From Methanolobus sp. (GTDB taxonomy: Archaea; Halobacteriota; Methanosarcinia; Methanosarcinales; Methanosarcinaceae): a stretch of DNA of 64,000 nt. Position 1 is the first letter of the stretch. Each line of letters begins with the position of its first letter. The position numbers and the translations under genes were made by a program. Below the pieces are notes generated by a model. That model saw only the letters and a program-made list of their open reading frames with translations. It did not search any database and was not told the origin of the DNA. Location: NCBI RefSeq assembly GCF_016278385.1, contig NZ_JADQBY010000030.1, forward strand, positions 1 through 64,000. The letters are read 5' to 3'. Positions 1-9,602 of this stretch are shown here, one piece after another.

Positions 1-53
1 CTTTTTAAATTATTATGTCAAAATAAAATAGGAAGTAGGTTTTCTACAGAGCC
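1..53 (-). mobile_element. End of an insertion sequence (R-type terminus), cut by the window edge
   Basis: Read on the minus strand, the segment begins at base 53 with GGCTCTGTAGAAA. Its first 39 bases match positions 43191-43229 with two mismatches. The same 13-base terminus bounds the 132-bp element at 39819-39950. The element body would extend left of the window, so transposase content cannot be seen. It stops 52 bases beyond the stop codon of the NosD-like surface protein gene. Confidence 0.6.
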
Positions 54-105
54 GATATTCCTCCATTTTAATATTGTTCAAGCACCTTTTACTAGCGGCA
101 CCTCA

Positions 106-2811
106 TCACTCCATCAGCTCTTCTTCTGAAGGGGAAGACGAGGATGAGTTTCCACTATTCTGACCATCAGTTGTTATAGCAAAACTGGTGCTGAACGTAG
201 CTGCATTTCCTGCATTGTCAACAACATACAGAACTACTGAATGGTTTTCTTCAGTCAGGTTAGTGGCACTGTACTTTGTATTTGAACCCGTGGTCATGAC
301 ATCAGTGCTGTTAGTAATGTCCATATCATCAAATGTCATGGCTATTGAACTCACATTCACGCCTGTCTGCATGTCACTGTAGCTGAAACTGATATCCATG
401 GATTCGATGGTTCCTTCAAATACAGGACCACTTGACATATTAACACCCTGAAGTACCGGAGCAACAGTATCGCTGGCTATTGCTGCATATACACCAGAGA
501 ACTGTTCAACCTGTGTGACCCAGTAATCAATGCCATCGACATTCTGGACCGTTGTTGGCAGTTCTTCCCAGACATTTGCGGTTTTATTGAAACTGTAGAT
601 AGCAACATCATCGATACCGATGCCTACCGGAAGGAGCGATTCATCAACCCTGATGGATATTGTGGCATTTGAGAGATTATTTGCCAGAGTATCATTAAGT
701 TGTACAGCCAGGAAATGAATTCCCATCTGACCACTTGACGGATCTATGAAAGTCGTCGTACTTTCGGTTACTACTATTATTTCATCAGAATCCTCAATAG
801 CATTAAAGTTAAGAATAATGTTACTTTCAGGGTCTGAGAACGTACCTGTTCCATTGAAAATAGCCACCGATGCAACATAAGCTTCAGATTCACCATTTCC
901 GATGTTTCCGGCAAGGTCCGATCCGTTCATATTGATAGTGTAAGTTCCTGTACCATTAATCTGGAAGATGCCGTTCCAGCTATCATTCATAGATTCAATA
1001 CTCACAGGCACATCATCAACAGTAAGTTCAGGATTACCCTGCAATGCTTCGGTGCTGGTGACATTCACATATGCATAGGTGTCATTGAGAATGGAGACGA
1101 CTGAAGAGATACCGGGAGCTATCCTGTCGATTATCACTATCTCAGAAAGTGTGGAATTGATATTCTTTGCCCCATCCTCGGCAACAATTGTAAGTGTGTA
1201 GTTCCCGTCATCAGGAACCGGAGATAGGTCAAATGAAGCAGTCCAGGATTCATTTTCAAAGACAGCATTTGTATCTGTTTCGAAATTGCTGAAGGCAGAT
1301 GACAGGACAAAGTCAACTGTGATTGCATTTCCATAAGTTGTCGATTCTGAAACGTTCACAAGCAGTTCTGAGTTGGCGTATACCTGCTGATCCGTATTAT
1401 TTGTTCCATTGATACTGTTTATGACCATGACCGGTGCAGTGTTATCAACTGACACCGAGATCTCCTCTGAACTTGATTGGCCAAAGACATCAGTACTTGT
1501 GAGGTTCAGACTGTAGTTTCCACTTTCAAGTATTTCGCCGGACTGTCCGGTTGCATTCCATGTGAATGTGTATTCGCCGGTGAGCAACTTATCAGTGACG
1601 TTCTCTGTGTAGACAACAGTATTATTGTAGTCCGTGATGACAAATTCGGATTTATCCAGATTGAGATCAGTGCTGTTAAGCGTTACATTAACAGGATTAT
1701 TGATGCTGATGTTGTCAGTAAACCCGACTTCCATGCTTACATATGGAGCTCCGTCATCAACAACCGTCAGGTTCTGAGTTGTTTCGGGGGACCATGCACT
1801 GTCATTGTCCTGAACCCTGAAGTTGATGGTATGATTTCCTATGGACAGAGTTGAAATTGTCAATACGGAGGTGTTACCCAGATAACCATCAATGATTGAG
1901 GTCCACTCATAATTTATTATAAAACCATCAGTGTCATTACCTGAACCGTTGAATTCAACTGAACTGCCTGCTATTGCAGGATTGGGTGAAATTGATATTA
2001 TTGATGCAACAGGGATTTCATTGATGGTTTCGTTGCTCAATAATGTAAGTGGAAGATAATCGATGTTATTGTCATCCAGAGTATAGATAAGGTCAGAGAT
2101 ACCATCTCCATTTGTATCGTTAGCTGTCTGGCTGAAACCAGTTCCATTTATTTCTGCCCAGTAGTTCCCACCAAGATAAAGCCCGCCTACTATGTTTGTA
2201 CCAGTTGTCTTTGTGATATTCCACAGATTGATATTGTCACCGACTCCGAATACAACATTATCCTTGTTATTGAGCAAATTGTTATAAATTATATTGTCGT
2301 TGGAAAATTCCAGTGAGATACCTTGAGAATTGTTCAACAATTTGTTGTTGCTCAATGTGTTGTTGTTGGACCCATTAAAATAGATTCCTTCATAGTTGTC
2401 CGACACAATGTTGTTAGTAACAACACAATTTTCAATTCCATCTAGATATATTCCATAAGCTTCGCTTGCTCCATCAATGCTAAAGCCGTTTATGTTTATT
2501 TTATCTGCATTTATAGAGAACACATCATCATTGGTGTCTGCTGCCATCACAATTGTATCTGCAGGATTTTCCGATTGCGATTTGATTGTAATGTTTGCTT
2601 GTGATACGACTATGTTCTCTTCATAGAACCCAGGATAAACCATGATTATGTCTCCATCAGTTGAAGCGTTAACAGCATCCTGTATCGAAGTAAAATTTGC
2701 TACCGAATCTATACTGTTGTTAACTGTTAGTGTGCTTGCTGATGCAGTTCCCAGAGTCACTAATAAAAAAGCTATTCCAATATAAAGTATTATATTATGT
2801 TTGATTTTCAT
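106..2811 (-). CDS. NosD-like beta-helix / PKD surface protein, probably truncated at its C-terminus
   Basis: Secreted cell-surface protein of about 901 residues. The start at 2811 is chosen because GAAGGGGGA lies just upstream and it places a clean signal peptide (MKIKHN, hydrophobic core, ASAS) at the N-terminus; the longer frame opening at 2853 adds 14 unlikely residues. Residues about 40-240 form right-handed beta-helix repeats of the NosD/CASH type with many Asn-rich turns. A PKD-like domain follows (about 275-355), then Ig-like repeats with many N-glycosylation sequons, and a segment resembling the archaeal pre-PGF region (WEELPTTV). The protein ends in Ser/Pro/Glu (SSSSSPSEEELME) with no PGF-CTERM helix. 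An insertion-sequence end lies 52 bases downstream, so loss of the anchor by rearrangement is likely. Function beyond a surface or carbohydrate-related role is unknown. Confidence 0.8.
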   Translation of the reverse strand: MKIKHNIILYIGIAFLLVTLGTASASTLTVNNSIDSVANFTSIQDAVNASTDGDIIMVYPGFYEENIVVSQANITIKSQSENPADTIVMAADTNDDVFSINADKININGFSIDGASEAYGIYLDGIENCVVTNNIVSDNYEGIYFNGSNNNTLSNNKLLNNSQGISLEFSNDNIIYNNLLNNKDNVVFGVGDNINLWNITKTTGTNIVGGLYLGGNYWAEINGTGFSQTANDTNGDGISDLIYTLDDNNIDYLPLTLLSNETINEIPVASIISISPNPAIAGSSVEFNGSGNDTDGFIINYEWTSIIDGYLGNTSVLTISTLSIGNHTINFRVQDNDSAWSPETTQNLTVVDDGAPYVSMEVGFTDNISINNPVNVTLNSTDLNLDKSEFVITDYNNTVVYTENVTDKLLTGEYTFTWNATGQSGEILESGNYSLNLTSTDVFGQSSSEEISVSVDNTAPVMVINSINGTNNTDQQVYANSELLVNVSESTTYGNAITVDFVLSSAFSNFETDTNAVFENESWTASFDLSPVPDDGNYTLTIVAEDGAKNINSTLSEIVIIDRIAPGISSVVSILNDTYAYVNVTSTEALQGNPELTVDDVPVSIESMNDSWNGIFQINGTGTYTINMNGSDLAGNIGNGESEAYVASVAIFNGTGTFSDPESNIILNFNAIEDSDEIIVVTESTTTFIDPSSGQMGIHFLAVQLNDTLANNLSNATISIRVDESLLPVGIGIDDVAIYSFNKTANVWEELPTTVQNVDGIDYWVTQVEQFSGVYAAIASDTVAPVLQGVNMSSGPVFEGTIESMDISFSYSDMQTGVNVSSIAMTFDDMDITNSTDVMTTGSNTKYSATNLTEENHSVVLYVVDNAGNAATFSTSFAITTDGQNSGNSSSSSPSEEELME

Positions 2812-3046
2812 TTTTGCTCCCCCTTCATTAGAATAATTTAGGAAACCCCACAATTATGTATACACAGCAAAGTTAGATTCCAGAAGCTATAAAGTTTTGG
2901 AATCAATGTTACTTATTATAACTACTAATGATAGTTACTAATTAGTGAAAAGTTCATTAAGTTGTAGGAGAACTTTGAATCAGTCTCTTTAAAAATAGAA
3001 GGGGAAAAAGATGTTTCATCTTTGGACTTAATTATCTTTACTTATT

Positions 3047-3343
3047 TTACTCAATCTCTATCTCCAGACCCCCGATTATTCCGGCTGCTGCATTGAATAT
3101 CAATGCCACTATCACACCACCAATGAATCCCATGATCCCATAAAATATGGGTAATGTTATGATTGCCCCCGCTCCAAAAAGTGTACTTGCAAATGCTCCA
3201 TGGTTTCCCATTATGGAACCCATTCCCAGGGATATGAGGGTTATCATAGCACCGAATATAAGTCCCAGTATTCCGTATATCGCTGCAAGGACCTTTCCAA
3301 GTGAAAATACCCCTACTTTATAGATACGTCTTGTTTCCATCAA
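3047..3343 (-). CDS. Small polytopic membrane protein, DUF3566-like
   Basis: Membrane protein of 98 residues with a short basic N-terminus (METRRIYKVG) followed by glycine-rich hydrophobic segments at about 14-40, 48-70 and 72-92. The layout is that of the DUF3566-type small membrane proteins often found in methanogens, but this assignment rests on general appearance only. The upstream region holds an AT-rich promoter (TATATATG near 3430) that could also serve the divergent ATP-grasp gene. It appears monocistronic. No function can be inferred. Confidence 0.7.
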   Translation of the reverse strand: MMETRRIYKVGVFSLGKVLAAIYGILGLIFGAMITLISLGMGSIMGNHGAFASTLFGAGAIITLPIFYGIMGFIGGVIVALIFNAAAGIIGGLEIEIE

Positions 3344-3523
3344 TAAAACCTCTTATTAGTAATCACTTTAAATGCTGTTGGGGTTGTATAAAAATATATG
3401 CGGTGAGTTTGAGAGCTAATCAGATATCCTTATATATATGTGACTGAATATATGCATCGTCATACAGATTGATGCTTTCATAAGCATATAGAACTTTAAA
3501 AAAATTTCATAGGGGTACATAGG

Positions 3524-4759
3524 ATGTATAAAAAACTGATGGTTCTTGGAGCCGCTAAATCACAGGTTCCAATAATTAAATTAGCTAAGAAACGTGGCTT
3601 TGAAATAATCGTGGTAAGCTGTAATGGCAATTATCCCGGTTTAAAATTTGCAGATAAGATTTATGAAATTGACATATGTGATAAAGAAAAAGTATTGGAA
3701 GTTGCTAAACTAGAGCAGGTTGATGGGATAGTTACAGATCAACTTGATTTTCCAGTTCCAACCATTGCTTATGTAACTGAGAAATTAGGCCTGCCAAGTA
3801 TTGGCTATGGTTGTGCCCTAAAATTCACTAATAAATACATAATGCGTAATGAAAGCATTAAATTAGGAATAAAGAGTCCTAAATACTATAAGGTTTCAAC
3901 CTTGGATGAAGCCAGGGAAAAGTCTCTGGATATTGGTTTTCCAGTGGTAATGAAACCTACAGATAGCGCTGGTAGTAGGGGTGTATCAGTAGTAAAGACT
4001 ATCACTGAACTTGAGAATAATTTCGAGTCTGCAATTGCTTACTCTACAGATAATTGCTTAATAATAGAAAAGTACATTCAGGGAGCAGATTATGGAATTT
4101 CAGGCTTTGCTTCAAATTACAAATTCACAAATTTAGTTATTGGGAAAAGACAATTATTTGATATTCCGGGCGCATTCATTCCCAGCTCAACCCTTTACAC
4201 TTCATCTCCTGACAATTGTTCGGAAGAGCAGATGTTAAAGATTAATAAAACTTTGATCGAGGGTTTTGGTTTGAAATTCGGTGTTACTCACTCTGAGTAT
4301 ATAGTTGAAGAAGGAACAGGAGATATATATTTAGTAGAATGTGCTGCCAGAGGTGCTGCTATATGTATCTCATCCCATCTGATACCTTTAGCTACGGGCA
4401 TTGATGCAAACAGTCTGTTGCTTGATGTTGCCGTGGGGAATGTAGAAGAAATTGAAATTCAAAATATAGAGAGCAATGTAGCCGGATATTTAGCGTTCAC
4501 ATTACCAAAGGGCTTTGTAAAAGATATCAGAGGTCTTGAAAAAATACAGTCAGTGCCAGGTGTCCAGAAAGTGTACATTGATCCGATCCATATCGGGATG
4601 GAAACAAAAACTGCGACAGATAAAGGTAACCGTATGGGCCCGATCATCATCAAAGGTAAAAATAAAGAACAATGCGAAAATATAATTCATGAAATAAAGT
4701 CTTTATTTGAGATCGATGTGGAAACCTCTGAAGGAATCAAAGGTATAATATGGCATTGA
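3524..4759 (+). CDS. ATP-grasp family carboxylate-amine/thiol ligase
   Basis: Soluble ligase of 411 residues. The N-terminal Rossmann-like preATP-grasp domain (LMVLGAAKSQVPIIKLAKKRG) is followed by an ATP-grasp domain whose nucleotide-binding loop is PVVMKPTDSAGSRGVS (about 141-156). Acidic metal ligands lie in the DIYLVECAARG region near 275. This fold joins an acyl-phosphate to an amine or other nucleophile, as in carbamoyl-phosphate synthetase and PurK/PurT relatives; the substrate cannot be read from sequence. It has its own promoter region and GGGG upstream of the ATG. A 10-bp inverted repeat lies about 110 bases downstream. Proximity to the polysaccharide region leaves room for a role in surface-sugar or amino-acid modification, but that is speculative. 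Confidence 0.85.
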   Translation: MYKKLMVLGAAKSQVPIIKLAKKRGFEIIVVSCNGNYPGLKFADKIYEIDICDKEKVLEVAKLEQVDGIVTDQLDFPVPTIAYVTEKLGLPSIGYGCALKFTNKYIMRNESIKLGIKSPKYYKVSTLDEAREKSLDIGFPVVMKPTDSAGSRGVSVVKTITELENNFESAIAYSTDNCLIIEKYIQGADYGISGFASNYKFTNLVIGKRQLFDIPGAFIPSSTLYTSSPDNCSEEQMLKINKTLIEGFGLKFGVTHSEYIVEEGTGDIYLVECAARGAAICISSHLIPLATGIDANSLLLDVAVGNVEEIEIQNIESNVAGYLAFTLPKGFVKDIRGLEKIQSVPGVQKVYIDPIHIGMETKTATDKGNRMGPIIIKGKNKEQCENIIHEIKSLFEIDVETSEGIKGIIWH

Positions 4760-4869
4760 AAAGATTGGTTATGTAGGAAGCCTATTTCCTCTATACATTA
4801 AATATATTTTAAAATGCATAATTCCCAAAGTGTTAGTTGGCACCAAAATTCAAAGAATGATTAGTGTTT

Positions 4870-4894
4870 TGTTCCAGATCAGAAATCTGGAACA
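4870..4894. terminator. Perfect 10-bp inverted repeat downstream of the ATP-grasp gene
   Basis: TGTTCCAGAT and ATCTGGAACA are perfect complements around a 5-base loop. A T-run precedes it rather than follows it on the plus strand, so it is not a classical intrinsic terminator. It could act as a transcript 3' end or a protein-binding palindrome. Confidence 0.35.
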
Positions 4895-4967
4895 CACTTT
4901 ATGAATTTGTTGCAAGGTCAAATCTGTCTATTTAGGAGCAATACCTGGTGGCATACTGACTATTCTT

Positions 4968-5110
4968 TCAGGCCTGTGAAAGACCTGTTATAAATCCCAG
5001 AATGGCCGTTGCAACTATCCTATAAGAATAGAGTCCTTTATCTTCTTTTTCATTAATGCACTTATAAGAAAGAAACCGAATAGTGCCAGTGCTACAGGAA
5101 TTGTATTCAT
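4968..5110 (-). pseudogene. Remnant of a small membrane protein gene (frameshifted)
   Basis: On the minus strand a frame beginning at 5110 encodes a hydrophobic helix ([20 protein letters not shown]) and then stops at 5015-5017. Shifting frame over the AAAAAG run continues a sensible sequence (EKEDKGLYSY, then RIVATAILGFITGLSQA) that stops at 4968-4970. The two halves together look like a roughly 45-residue protein with two helices broken by one frameshift. I do not recognise the family. The rest of 4760-5255 shows no other coding signal. Confidence 0.35.
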
Positions 5111-5255
5111 CCCCCTATTATGCATTATGCACCTTCAACACCCGGAAAAACGATATCTGCGTTTATAAATCCGATTACTGGAATAAACTAAAGGAAGTTA
5201 AATTCAAAATATTAGTGCGTAACCTCTACAGGCATGTCAAGGTCATATTTATTAT

Positions 5256-6182
5256 TTAATAAAGGATTTCGCTAGAGTCATTTTTTTTTGAAATTTTTTT
5301 AAATGAACTGACAACATAAGTAATAACGATTTTAGAAAATATTTTAATCAGACGAATTGGAGGTACATCTGCCATCGATCCAATAATATATCGCATTCTG
5401 AATTGATCTTCTATTTCTGTATTACCTAGTCTTGAATAATATTCAATCATCCAGAACCAGGTATTCATAGTCATGGCTTTTTGTTCGGCTCTTTTCTTCA
5501 TAGACCATATTCCGCCTTCATGAACACGATAAACAGCCGGCTCTATGTTTGGTAAATACATGCCTGATCCGTATTGTCCCAAAATGGAAAAAAGGAAAGT
5601 GTCGCCATTTTTAATGAAGAAACTTTCTGGAGGGTACTCTTTTAATAATATATCAAGATTTCTATAAAATATTGTAAGAGTAGAAATATGAACTTGACCC
5701 GTCATCATTTCATAGCTGGTATATGATCGCTGATGCTCCGGTGCTATTCTGGACTCTTTCATAAGGCCATTTTCATTTAATACAATGTCGCCGTGGTAGC
5801 AACATACTACATCCGGGTTATTTTCAAGACAATCAAATTGAATTTGTAATTTTTTTGGATCAGTCCAGTAATCGTCTCCCTCACAAGTAGCAATATATTT
5901 TCCTTTTGCTCTTTGACGATTAAACAGGGATACTTTTTTACCTTGTGAGTACTGATTTACTGTTTGATAAATTGGTTTGATCAAATCTGGATATTTTTGC
6001 TCATAAGAACGGATAATATCTGCTGTCCCATCTTTTGATGCATCATCATTTATAAGGATCTCATATTTGAAGTTAACTTCCTGCATCAGAAATCCTTCAA
6101 TTGCATCCGCTATGAATTTTTCATGGTTGTATGCAAGGCAGCAAATACTGACCATTATTTCTTCTTCTTCTTCTTCTTTCAT
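5256..6182 (-). CDS. Family 2 glycosyltransferase
   Basis: Cytoplasmic GT-A fold glycosyltransferase of 308 residues. The N-terminal motif [14 protein letters not shown] is typical of GT2 enzymes; NDDASKDGT is the nucleotide-binding acidic loop, and the DxD-like metal site is GDDYW in [14 protein letters not shown]. It would transfer a sugar from an NDP donor to a surface glycan. The annotated start is the first ATG, preceded by AAAGGTC; a second ATG nine codons later begins exactly at the conserved VSICC strand, so the glutamate-rich leader encoded by a six-fold GAA repeat may be dispensable. The gene stands apart from the main glycan locus. The sugar specificity is unknown. Confidence 0.85.
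   Translation of the reverse strand: MKEEEEEEIMVSICCLAYNHEKFIADAIEGFLMQEVNFKYEILINDDASKDGTADIIRSYEQKYPDLIKPIYQTVNQYSQGKKVSLFNRQRAKGKYIATCEGDDYWTDPKKLQIQFDCLENNPDVVCCYHGDIVLNENGLMKESRIAPEHQRSYTSYEMMTGQVHISTLTIFYRNLDILLKEYPPESFFIKNGDTFLFSILGQYGSGMYLPNIEPAVYRVHEGGIWSMKKRAEQKAMTMNTWFWMIEYYSRLGNTEIEDQFRMRYIIGSMADVPPIRLIKIFSKIVITYVVSSFKKISKKNDSSEILY
6161..6178 (-). repeat. (GAA)6 trinucleotide microsatellite in a gene start
   Basis: Six tandem CTT units on the plus strand encode Glu residues at the extreme N-terminus of the GT2 protein. Changes in unit number keep the reading frame, so the effect would be on protein length or start-site use rather than on/off switching. Confidence 0.6.
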
Positions 6183-6263
6183 TTTTGACCTTTTTAAAGT
6201 GCGTTTTTATCAGATTAATCGTACCTTAATTACTTGTAAATATATATAGATATAACTCGCTCC

Positions 6264-6662
6264 AATGTATGCGAGTACTGCAAGAGTGACAAAAAGTGCT
6301 ATATGTATTCAATGTGGGAACAGTTTTGTAAAAACATGGCGTAGTCAGGTTACATGCTCTAGCAAATGATGTTTGCTGGACAAGACAAAACACTGGATTC
6401 ACGTTGTTCTTTGAAGCGTTGATTGTTGCTATGTCTAAAGAAATGACTGTTTCTTCTATTGCAGAGCTGGTTAATATCCATGAGGATTCTGTGTGGAGAA
6501 TTCTAATGCATTACGTTGAAGAAGCAAGATCAAAAGTAGATCAGTTTGAACTTGATACAATTGGAGTAGATGAAATATCTGTGAATTATCCAAATGCTAA
6601 GATCGTTTATGATAGGTTTCACATTATCAAAATGATGAATGATGTGATTGACATGGTTCGGA
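6264..6662 (+). pseudogene. ISL3-family transposase remnant
   Basis: The translation, crossing at least one stop (TAG near 6342), keeps hallmarks of an ISL3 transposase: an N-terminal zinc-finger relic (CEYCKSD), a helix-turn-helix region (TVSSIAELVNIHEDSVWRIL), the start of the DDE domain (IGVDEIS) and the later NAKIVYDRFHIIKMMNDV motif. The latter two are directly joined, so the core between them, including catalytic residues, is deleted. An open stretch of 93 codons remains from 6404. The 3' end at about 6660 is fused to unrelated histidine-kinase sequence. It cannot encode an active transposase. Confidence 0.8.
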
Positions 6663-6933
6663 GAAAGGCGGTTATATTGAGATAGGTGCAATGTCCGCCG
6701 GGAATGAGATTGTGATCTATGTAAAAGACACTGGTGTGGGCATTGCAAGGGAAAATCTGGATAATATATTTGAAAAGTTCTATCAGGTTGATGGTACTTC
6801 AACCCGAATGTTTGGAGGAAACGGTCTTGGTCTGTCTATAGCAAAGCATATTGTCGACCAGCATAAAGGGAAACTGTGGGTGGAATCTGAATCAGGGAAA
6901 GGAAGCACATTTTACATAAATATCCCTTATTAG
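6661..6933 (+). pseudogene. C-terminal fragment of a sensor histidine kinase
   Basis: Only the ATP-binding (HATPase_c) tail survives: EKGGYIEIGA, then DTGVGIA (G1 box), FEKFYQVD (F box) and GGNGLGLSIA (G2 box), ending KGSTFYINIPY. The sensor, HisKA domain and N box are missing. The kinase frame is open across the junction with the ISL3 remnant, which places the breakpoint near 6660. The longest ATG-initiated piece starts at 6691. It closely resembles the tail of the PAS kinase at 28917-30872. Without the phospho-acceptor histidine it is very unlikely to function. Bases 6934-7092 hold only AT-rich promoter-like sequence. Confidence 0.8.
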
Positions 6934-7092
6934 GGGAGAATGATGAAATAATTTAATTCCTTCTTTAATAAGTATTTTCATTTATTTTAATCTCTCCGAG
7001 GTTCCTATATAGTCTACATAGGTTCTACTGTTCTATGAAGACAAACTTTATAGCCCAATTCAGGTTCAATAGTTCTAGATTCCTTTTGGGTT

Positions 7093-8064
7093 GTGAAACG
7101 GATGGATACAAGAAAAGTACAGATAACAGGTAAATCCACTTATGTGCTTACCCTGCCCAAAAAATGGGCTCTTCGGTCAAAACTAGAAGCGGGTTCACAT
7201 ATTTCTATCTTTTACCAGGAGGATGGAGGTTTGCTTCTTAAACCTCCTATCTCAAAGGTTGCACAAAAAACAAAGAAATTGAAGTTTAATAAGCAATTGG
7301 AACATCTAAAAAGGGATATTGTAGGTCTGTACATAGTCGGGGATTTTCAGACAGTTGAATTAACTGGCGATAATATTTCTGATGAAGCACGCCGTGAGAT
7401 TAAGGAGCTATGTCATCGTCTAGTGGGTATGGAAGTGGTTGAAAGCAGCGATCAGAAAATAATAATTAAAAATTTTCTGGACACTGAAGATTTTACCATC
7501 GAAAAAGGTCTGAAAAGAATGTCCTCTCTTGTTTATCTTATGCTGGAAGAACTTGCATCGGTTTTTGAGGAAAATGACAGGGATATGTGTCAACATATTA
7601 TTACTCGTGATGATGATCTGGACCGTATGTTCCTTCTAGTATCAAAACAACACGTTGAACGTTTAAACCTCAAAAAACCTTCTAAACATGATAATCTAAA
7701 CCTCGTAGAATCGTTTTATTATCGTCTTGCAGCCAACGATATAGAACGCATTGGTGACCATATATCTAAAATATCATTGCATTTTTCTTATATATCGTTG
7801 CCTCATGCTGGACTTTCCATACTTGCGGATCTGTGCAGGGACTGCCAGTCTCTCTTCATGGACAGCAGCGAAGCTTTGAGGGAATCTAACAATGAACTTG
7901 CCAATGATGTTCTTGGCAGAGAGGGTATGTTCAGTGAAAAACTTATCACTGCCAGCCAACTGCCCGTAGAGGATTCCATTGAGATGATAATTGACAGTTT
8001 CAACAGGATAAAGGATTATGCTTCAAATATTGCAGAGTCTGCGATCGATCTATCACAATTATAA
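7093..8064 (+). CDS. AbrB-PhoU fusion regulator (phosphate-uptake-regulator family)
   Basis: Protein of about 320 residues with an N-terminal SpoVT/AbrB-type swapped-hairpin DNA-binding domain (RKVQITGKSTYVLTLPKKW) and C-terminal PhoU-like helical bundles (about 110-320) bearing the ERIGDH signature that marks PhoU metal-binding helices. It is probably a transcriptional regulator of phosphate or ion homeostasis. Start is either GTG at 7093 or ATG at 7102; neither has a decisive ribosome site. A second member of the same family lies at 26137-27198. The small membrane protein gene downstream overlaps its 3' end, suggesting co-expression. Confidence 0.85.
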   Translation: MKRMDTRKVQITGKSTYVLTLPKKWALRSKLEAGSHISIFYQEDGGLLLKPPISKVAQKTKKLKFNKQLEHLKRDIVGLYIVGDFQTVELTGDNISDEARREIKELCHRLVGMEVVESSDQKIIIKNFLDTEDFTIEKGLKRMSSLVYLMLEELASVFEENDRDMCQHIITRDDDLDRMFLLVSKQHVERLNLKKPSKHDNLNLVESFYYRLAANDIERIGDHISKISLHFSYISLPHAGLSILADLCRDCQSLFMDSSEALRESNNELANDVLGREGMFSEKLITASQLPVEDSIEMIIDSFNRIKDYASNIAESAIDLSQL

Positions 8065-8452
8065 GTTGATACCGCTTTTTCTTTGTATTGGTGTAATCAT
8101 AGATTATTCCCTGACGTTCTATTTTGCAGGGAGTATAGAGAACATACTGGCATATGAGTTCAGTCCAACTCTTGTATTTGCAGTGAGAAACGATATAGTT
8201 CTTCTATATCTTGCAGCGACTGTTATATTTTATTATCTGATGGGTTACACAATCCTTAAGTTTCTGGAAAAAGAGGAAATATATCCAATTGGTGTTTTTA
8301 TTATCTTGTTAATGAGCGTCACGCATGTGCTAGGAGGGCTTTCATGGTTTGTGCTAAAAGAGACGTATTCTAATGTGATTTTCATTCTTTCTATGACATC
8401 GATTATTGTTGCAATATCTGTGTTTGGGTATGAGGTTTTGAAGAGAGGGTAA
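8018..8452 (+). CDS. Small four-helix membrane protein overlapping the AbrB-PhoU gene
   Basis: Hydrophobic protein with about four membrane helices. The first possible start (ATG at 8018, with AAAGG upstream) overlaps the regulator gene by 47 bases in another frame; a TTG at 8066, just after the regulator's stop, would give a 128-residue protein beginning at the first helix and is perhaps more natural. Visible features are an Asp in the first helix (IIDYSLTF) and an ENILAYEFSP loop. This resembles DUF5658-type membrane proteins and the decayed gene at 27166-27570 next to the other AbrB-PhoU regulator. Function unknown; the linkage suggests a partner or target of the regulator. Confidence 0.65.
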   Translation: MLQILQSLRSIYHNYKLIPLFLCIGVIIDYSLTFYFAGSIENILAYEFSPTLVFAVRNDIVLLYLAATVIFYYLMGYTILKFLEKEEIYPIGVFIILLMSVTHVLGGLSWFVLKETYSNVIFILSMTSIIVAISVFGYEVLKRG

Positions 8453-8546
8453 AAAGCAGGTAGTTAAAAAAGATTTATAGGATACAGGACAGTTTGCCAT
8501 TATGGCTATATCTGTCCCTGGATTTGTTTTTATGTTGGTTCGAACT

Positions 8547-9575
8547 CTATTTATTAAGGTCCTTTTCCACCATTAACCTGACAAGATCCTCAAAGCTAAG
8601 TTCAGACTTCCAGCCTAGTTCTGTTTTGGCTTTTGTTGGGTCTCCTATCAAAAGGTCAACCTCTGCTGGTCTGTAATATACGGGATTTACATCAACAAGT
8701 ATCTTTCCAGTAGCTTTATCCTTGCCAACTTCCTGAGGTCCTTCTCCTTCCCATACAAGTTCGATTCCGGCCTCTCTGAAGGCAAGCTCTGTGAATTCCC
8801 GGACTGAATGTGTTTCACCTGTGGCAAGCACGTAATCATCCGGTTTATCAGCCTGCAACATCCTCCACATACCTTCAACATAGTCCCTCGCAAATCCCCA
8901 GTCTCTTTTAGCATCAAAATTACCAAGAGATAATTTTTCCTGCTTTCCTTTCTTTATGTTTGCAACAGCAATTGTTATCTTCCTTGTAACGAAAGTCTCA
9001 CCACGCAGGGGTGATTCATGATTGAACAGTATTCCATTGCAGGCAAACATTCCATACGCTTCCCTGTAATTCACGGTTATCCAGTAAGCATAGAGCTTGG
9101 CCACGCCATACGGACTGCGTGGATAAAATGGAGTATTCTCGTTCTGGGGAATTTCCTGGACCTTTCCGTAAAGCTCGCTCGTAGAAGCCTGGTAGAATCT
9201 TGTTTTATTCTCAAGCCCAAGGATACGGATAGCTTCAAGAATCCTGAGGGTTCCCAATCCATCTGTGTTTGCAGTGTACTCCGGGGCATCAAAGGATACC
9301 TGAACATGACTTTGTGCTGCAAGATTGTAGATCTCATCGGGTTCTATATCTTTAATCAACTTGATAATACTTGGAGAATCTGTAAGGTCACTATAATGCA
9401 GCTTTAAACGGTCAGACAGATCAGGATCACTGATCAAATAATCAATTCGACCAGTGTTGCTCAAGGATGAACGTCGTACCATCCCATGGACAATGTATCC
9501 TTTGCTTAAGAGTAAATCTGCAAGATAAGCTCCATCCTGCCCTGTAATTCCAGTAATAATTGCAATTTTTGTCAT
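8547..9575 (-). CDS. gmd: GDP-mannose 4,6-dehydratase
   Basis: Short-chain dehydrogenase/reductase of 342 residues that converts GDP-D-mannose to GDP-4-keto-6-deoxy-D-mannose, the precursor of GDP-fucose, GDP-rhamnose and related sugars. The NADP-binding glycine motif is TGITGQDG (8-15). The catalytic residues fall at the positions known from the bacterial enzyme: Thr132 and Glu134 in STSELYG, and Tyr156/Lys160 in YGVAK. The family hallmarks [17 protein letters not shown] and [10 protein letters not shown] are present. A paralogue lies immediately upstream, 27 bases away on the same strand, so the two are probably co-transcribed. It supplies activated deoxysugar to the adjacent surface-polysaccharide locus. 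Confidence 0.95.
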   Translation of the reverse strand: MTKIAIITGITGQDGAYLADLLLSKGYIVHGMVRRSSLSNTGRIDYLISDPDLSDRLKLHYSDLTDSPSIIKLIKDIEPDEIYNLAAQSHVQVSFDAPEYTANTDGLGTLRILEAIRILGLENKTRFYQASTSELYGKVQEIPQNENTPFYPRSPYGVAKLYAYWITVNYREAYGMFACNGILFNHESPLRGETFVTRKITIAVANIKKGKQEKLSLGNFDAKRDWGFARDYVEGMWRMLQADKPDDYVLATGETHSVREFTELAFREAGIELVWEGEGPQEVGKDKATGKILVDVNPVYYRPAEVDLLIGDPTKAKTELGWKSELSFEDLVRLMVEKDLNK

Positions 9576-9602
9576 TCAATCAACCTATATAGTTTAATAA
9601 TT

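Noticed and set aside
1477-1854. 125-codon frame opposite the NosD surface protein gene
   Set aside because: It lies wholly within a well-supported gene on the other strand; the surface protein has a signal peptide, domains and a good start, and this frame has none.
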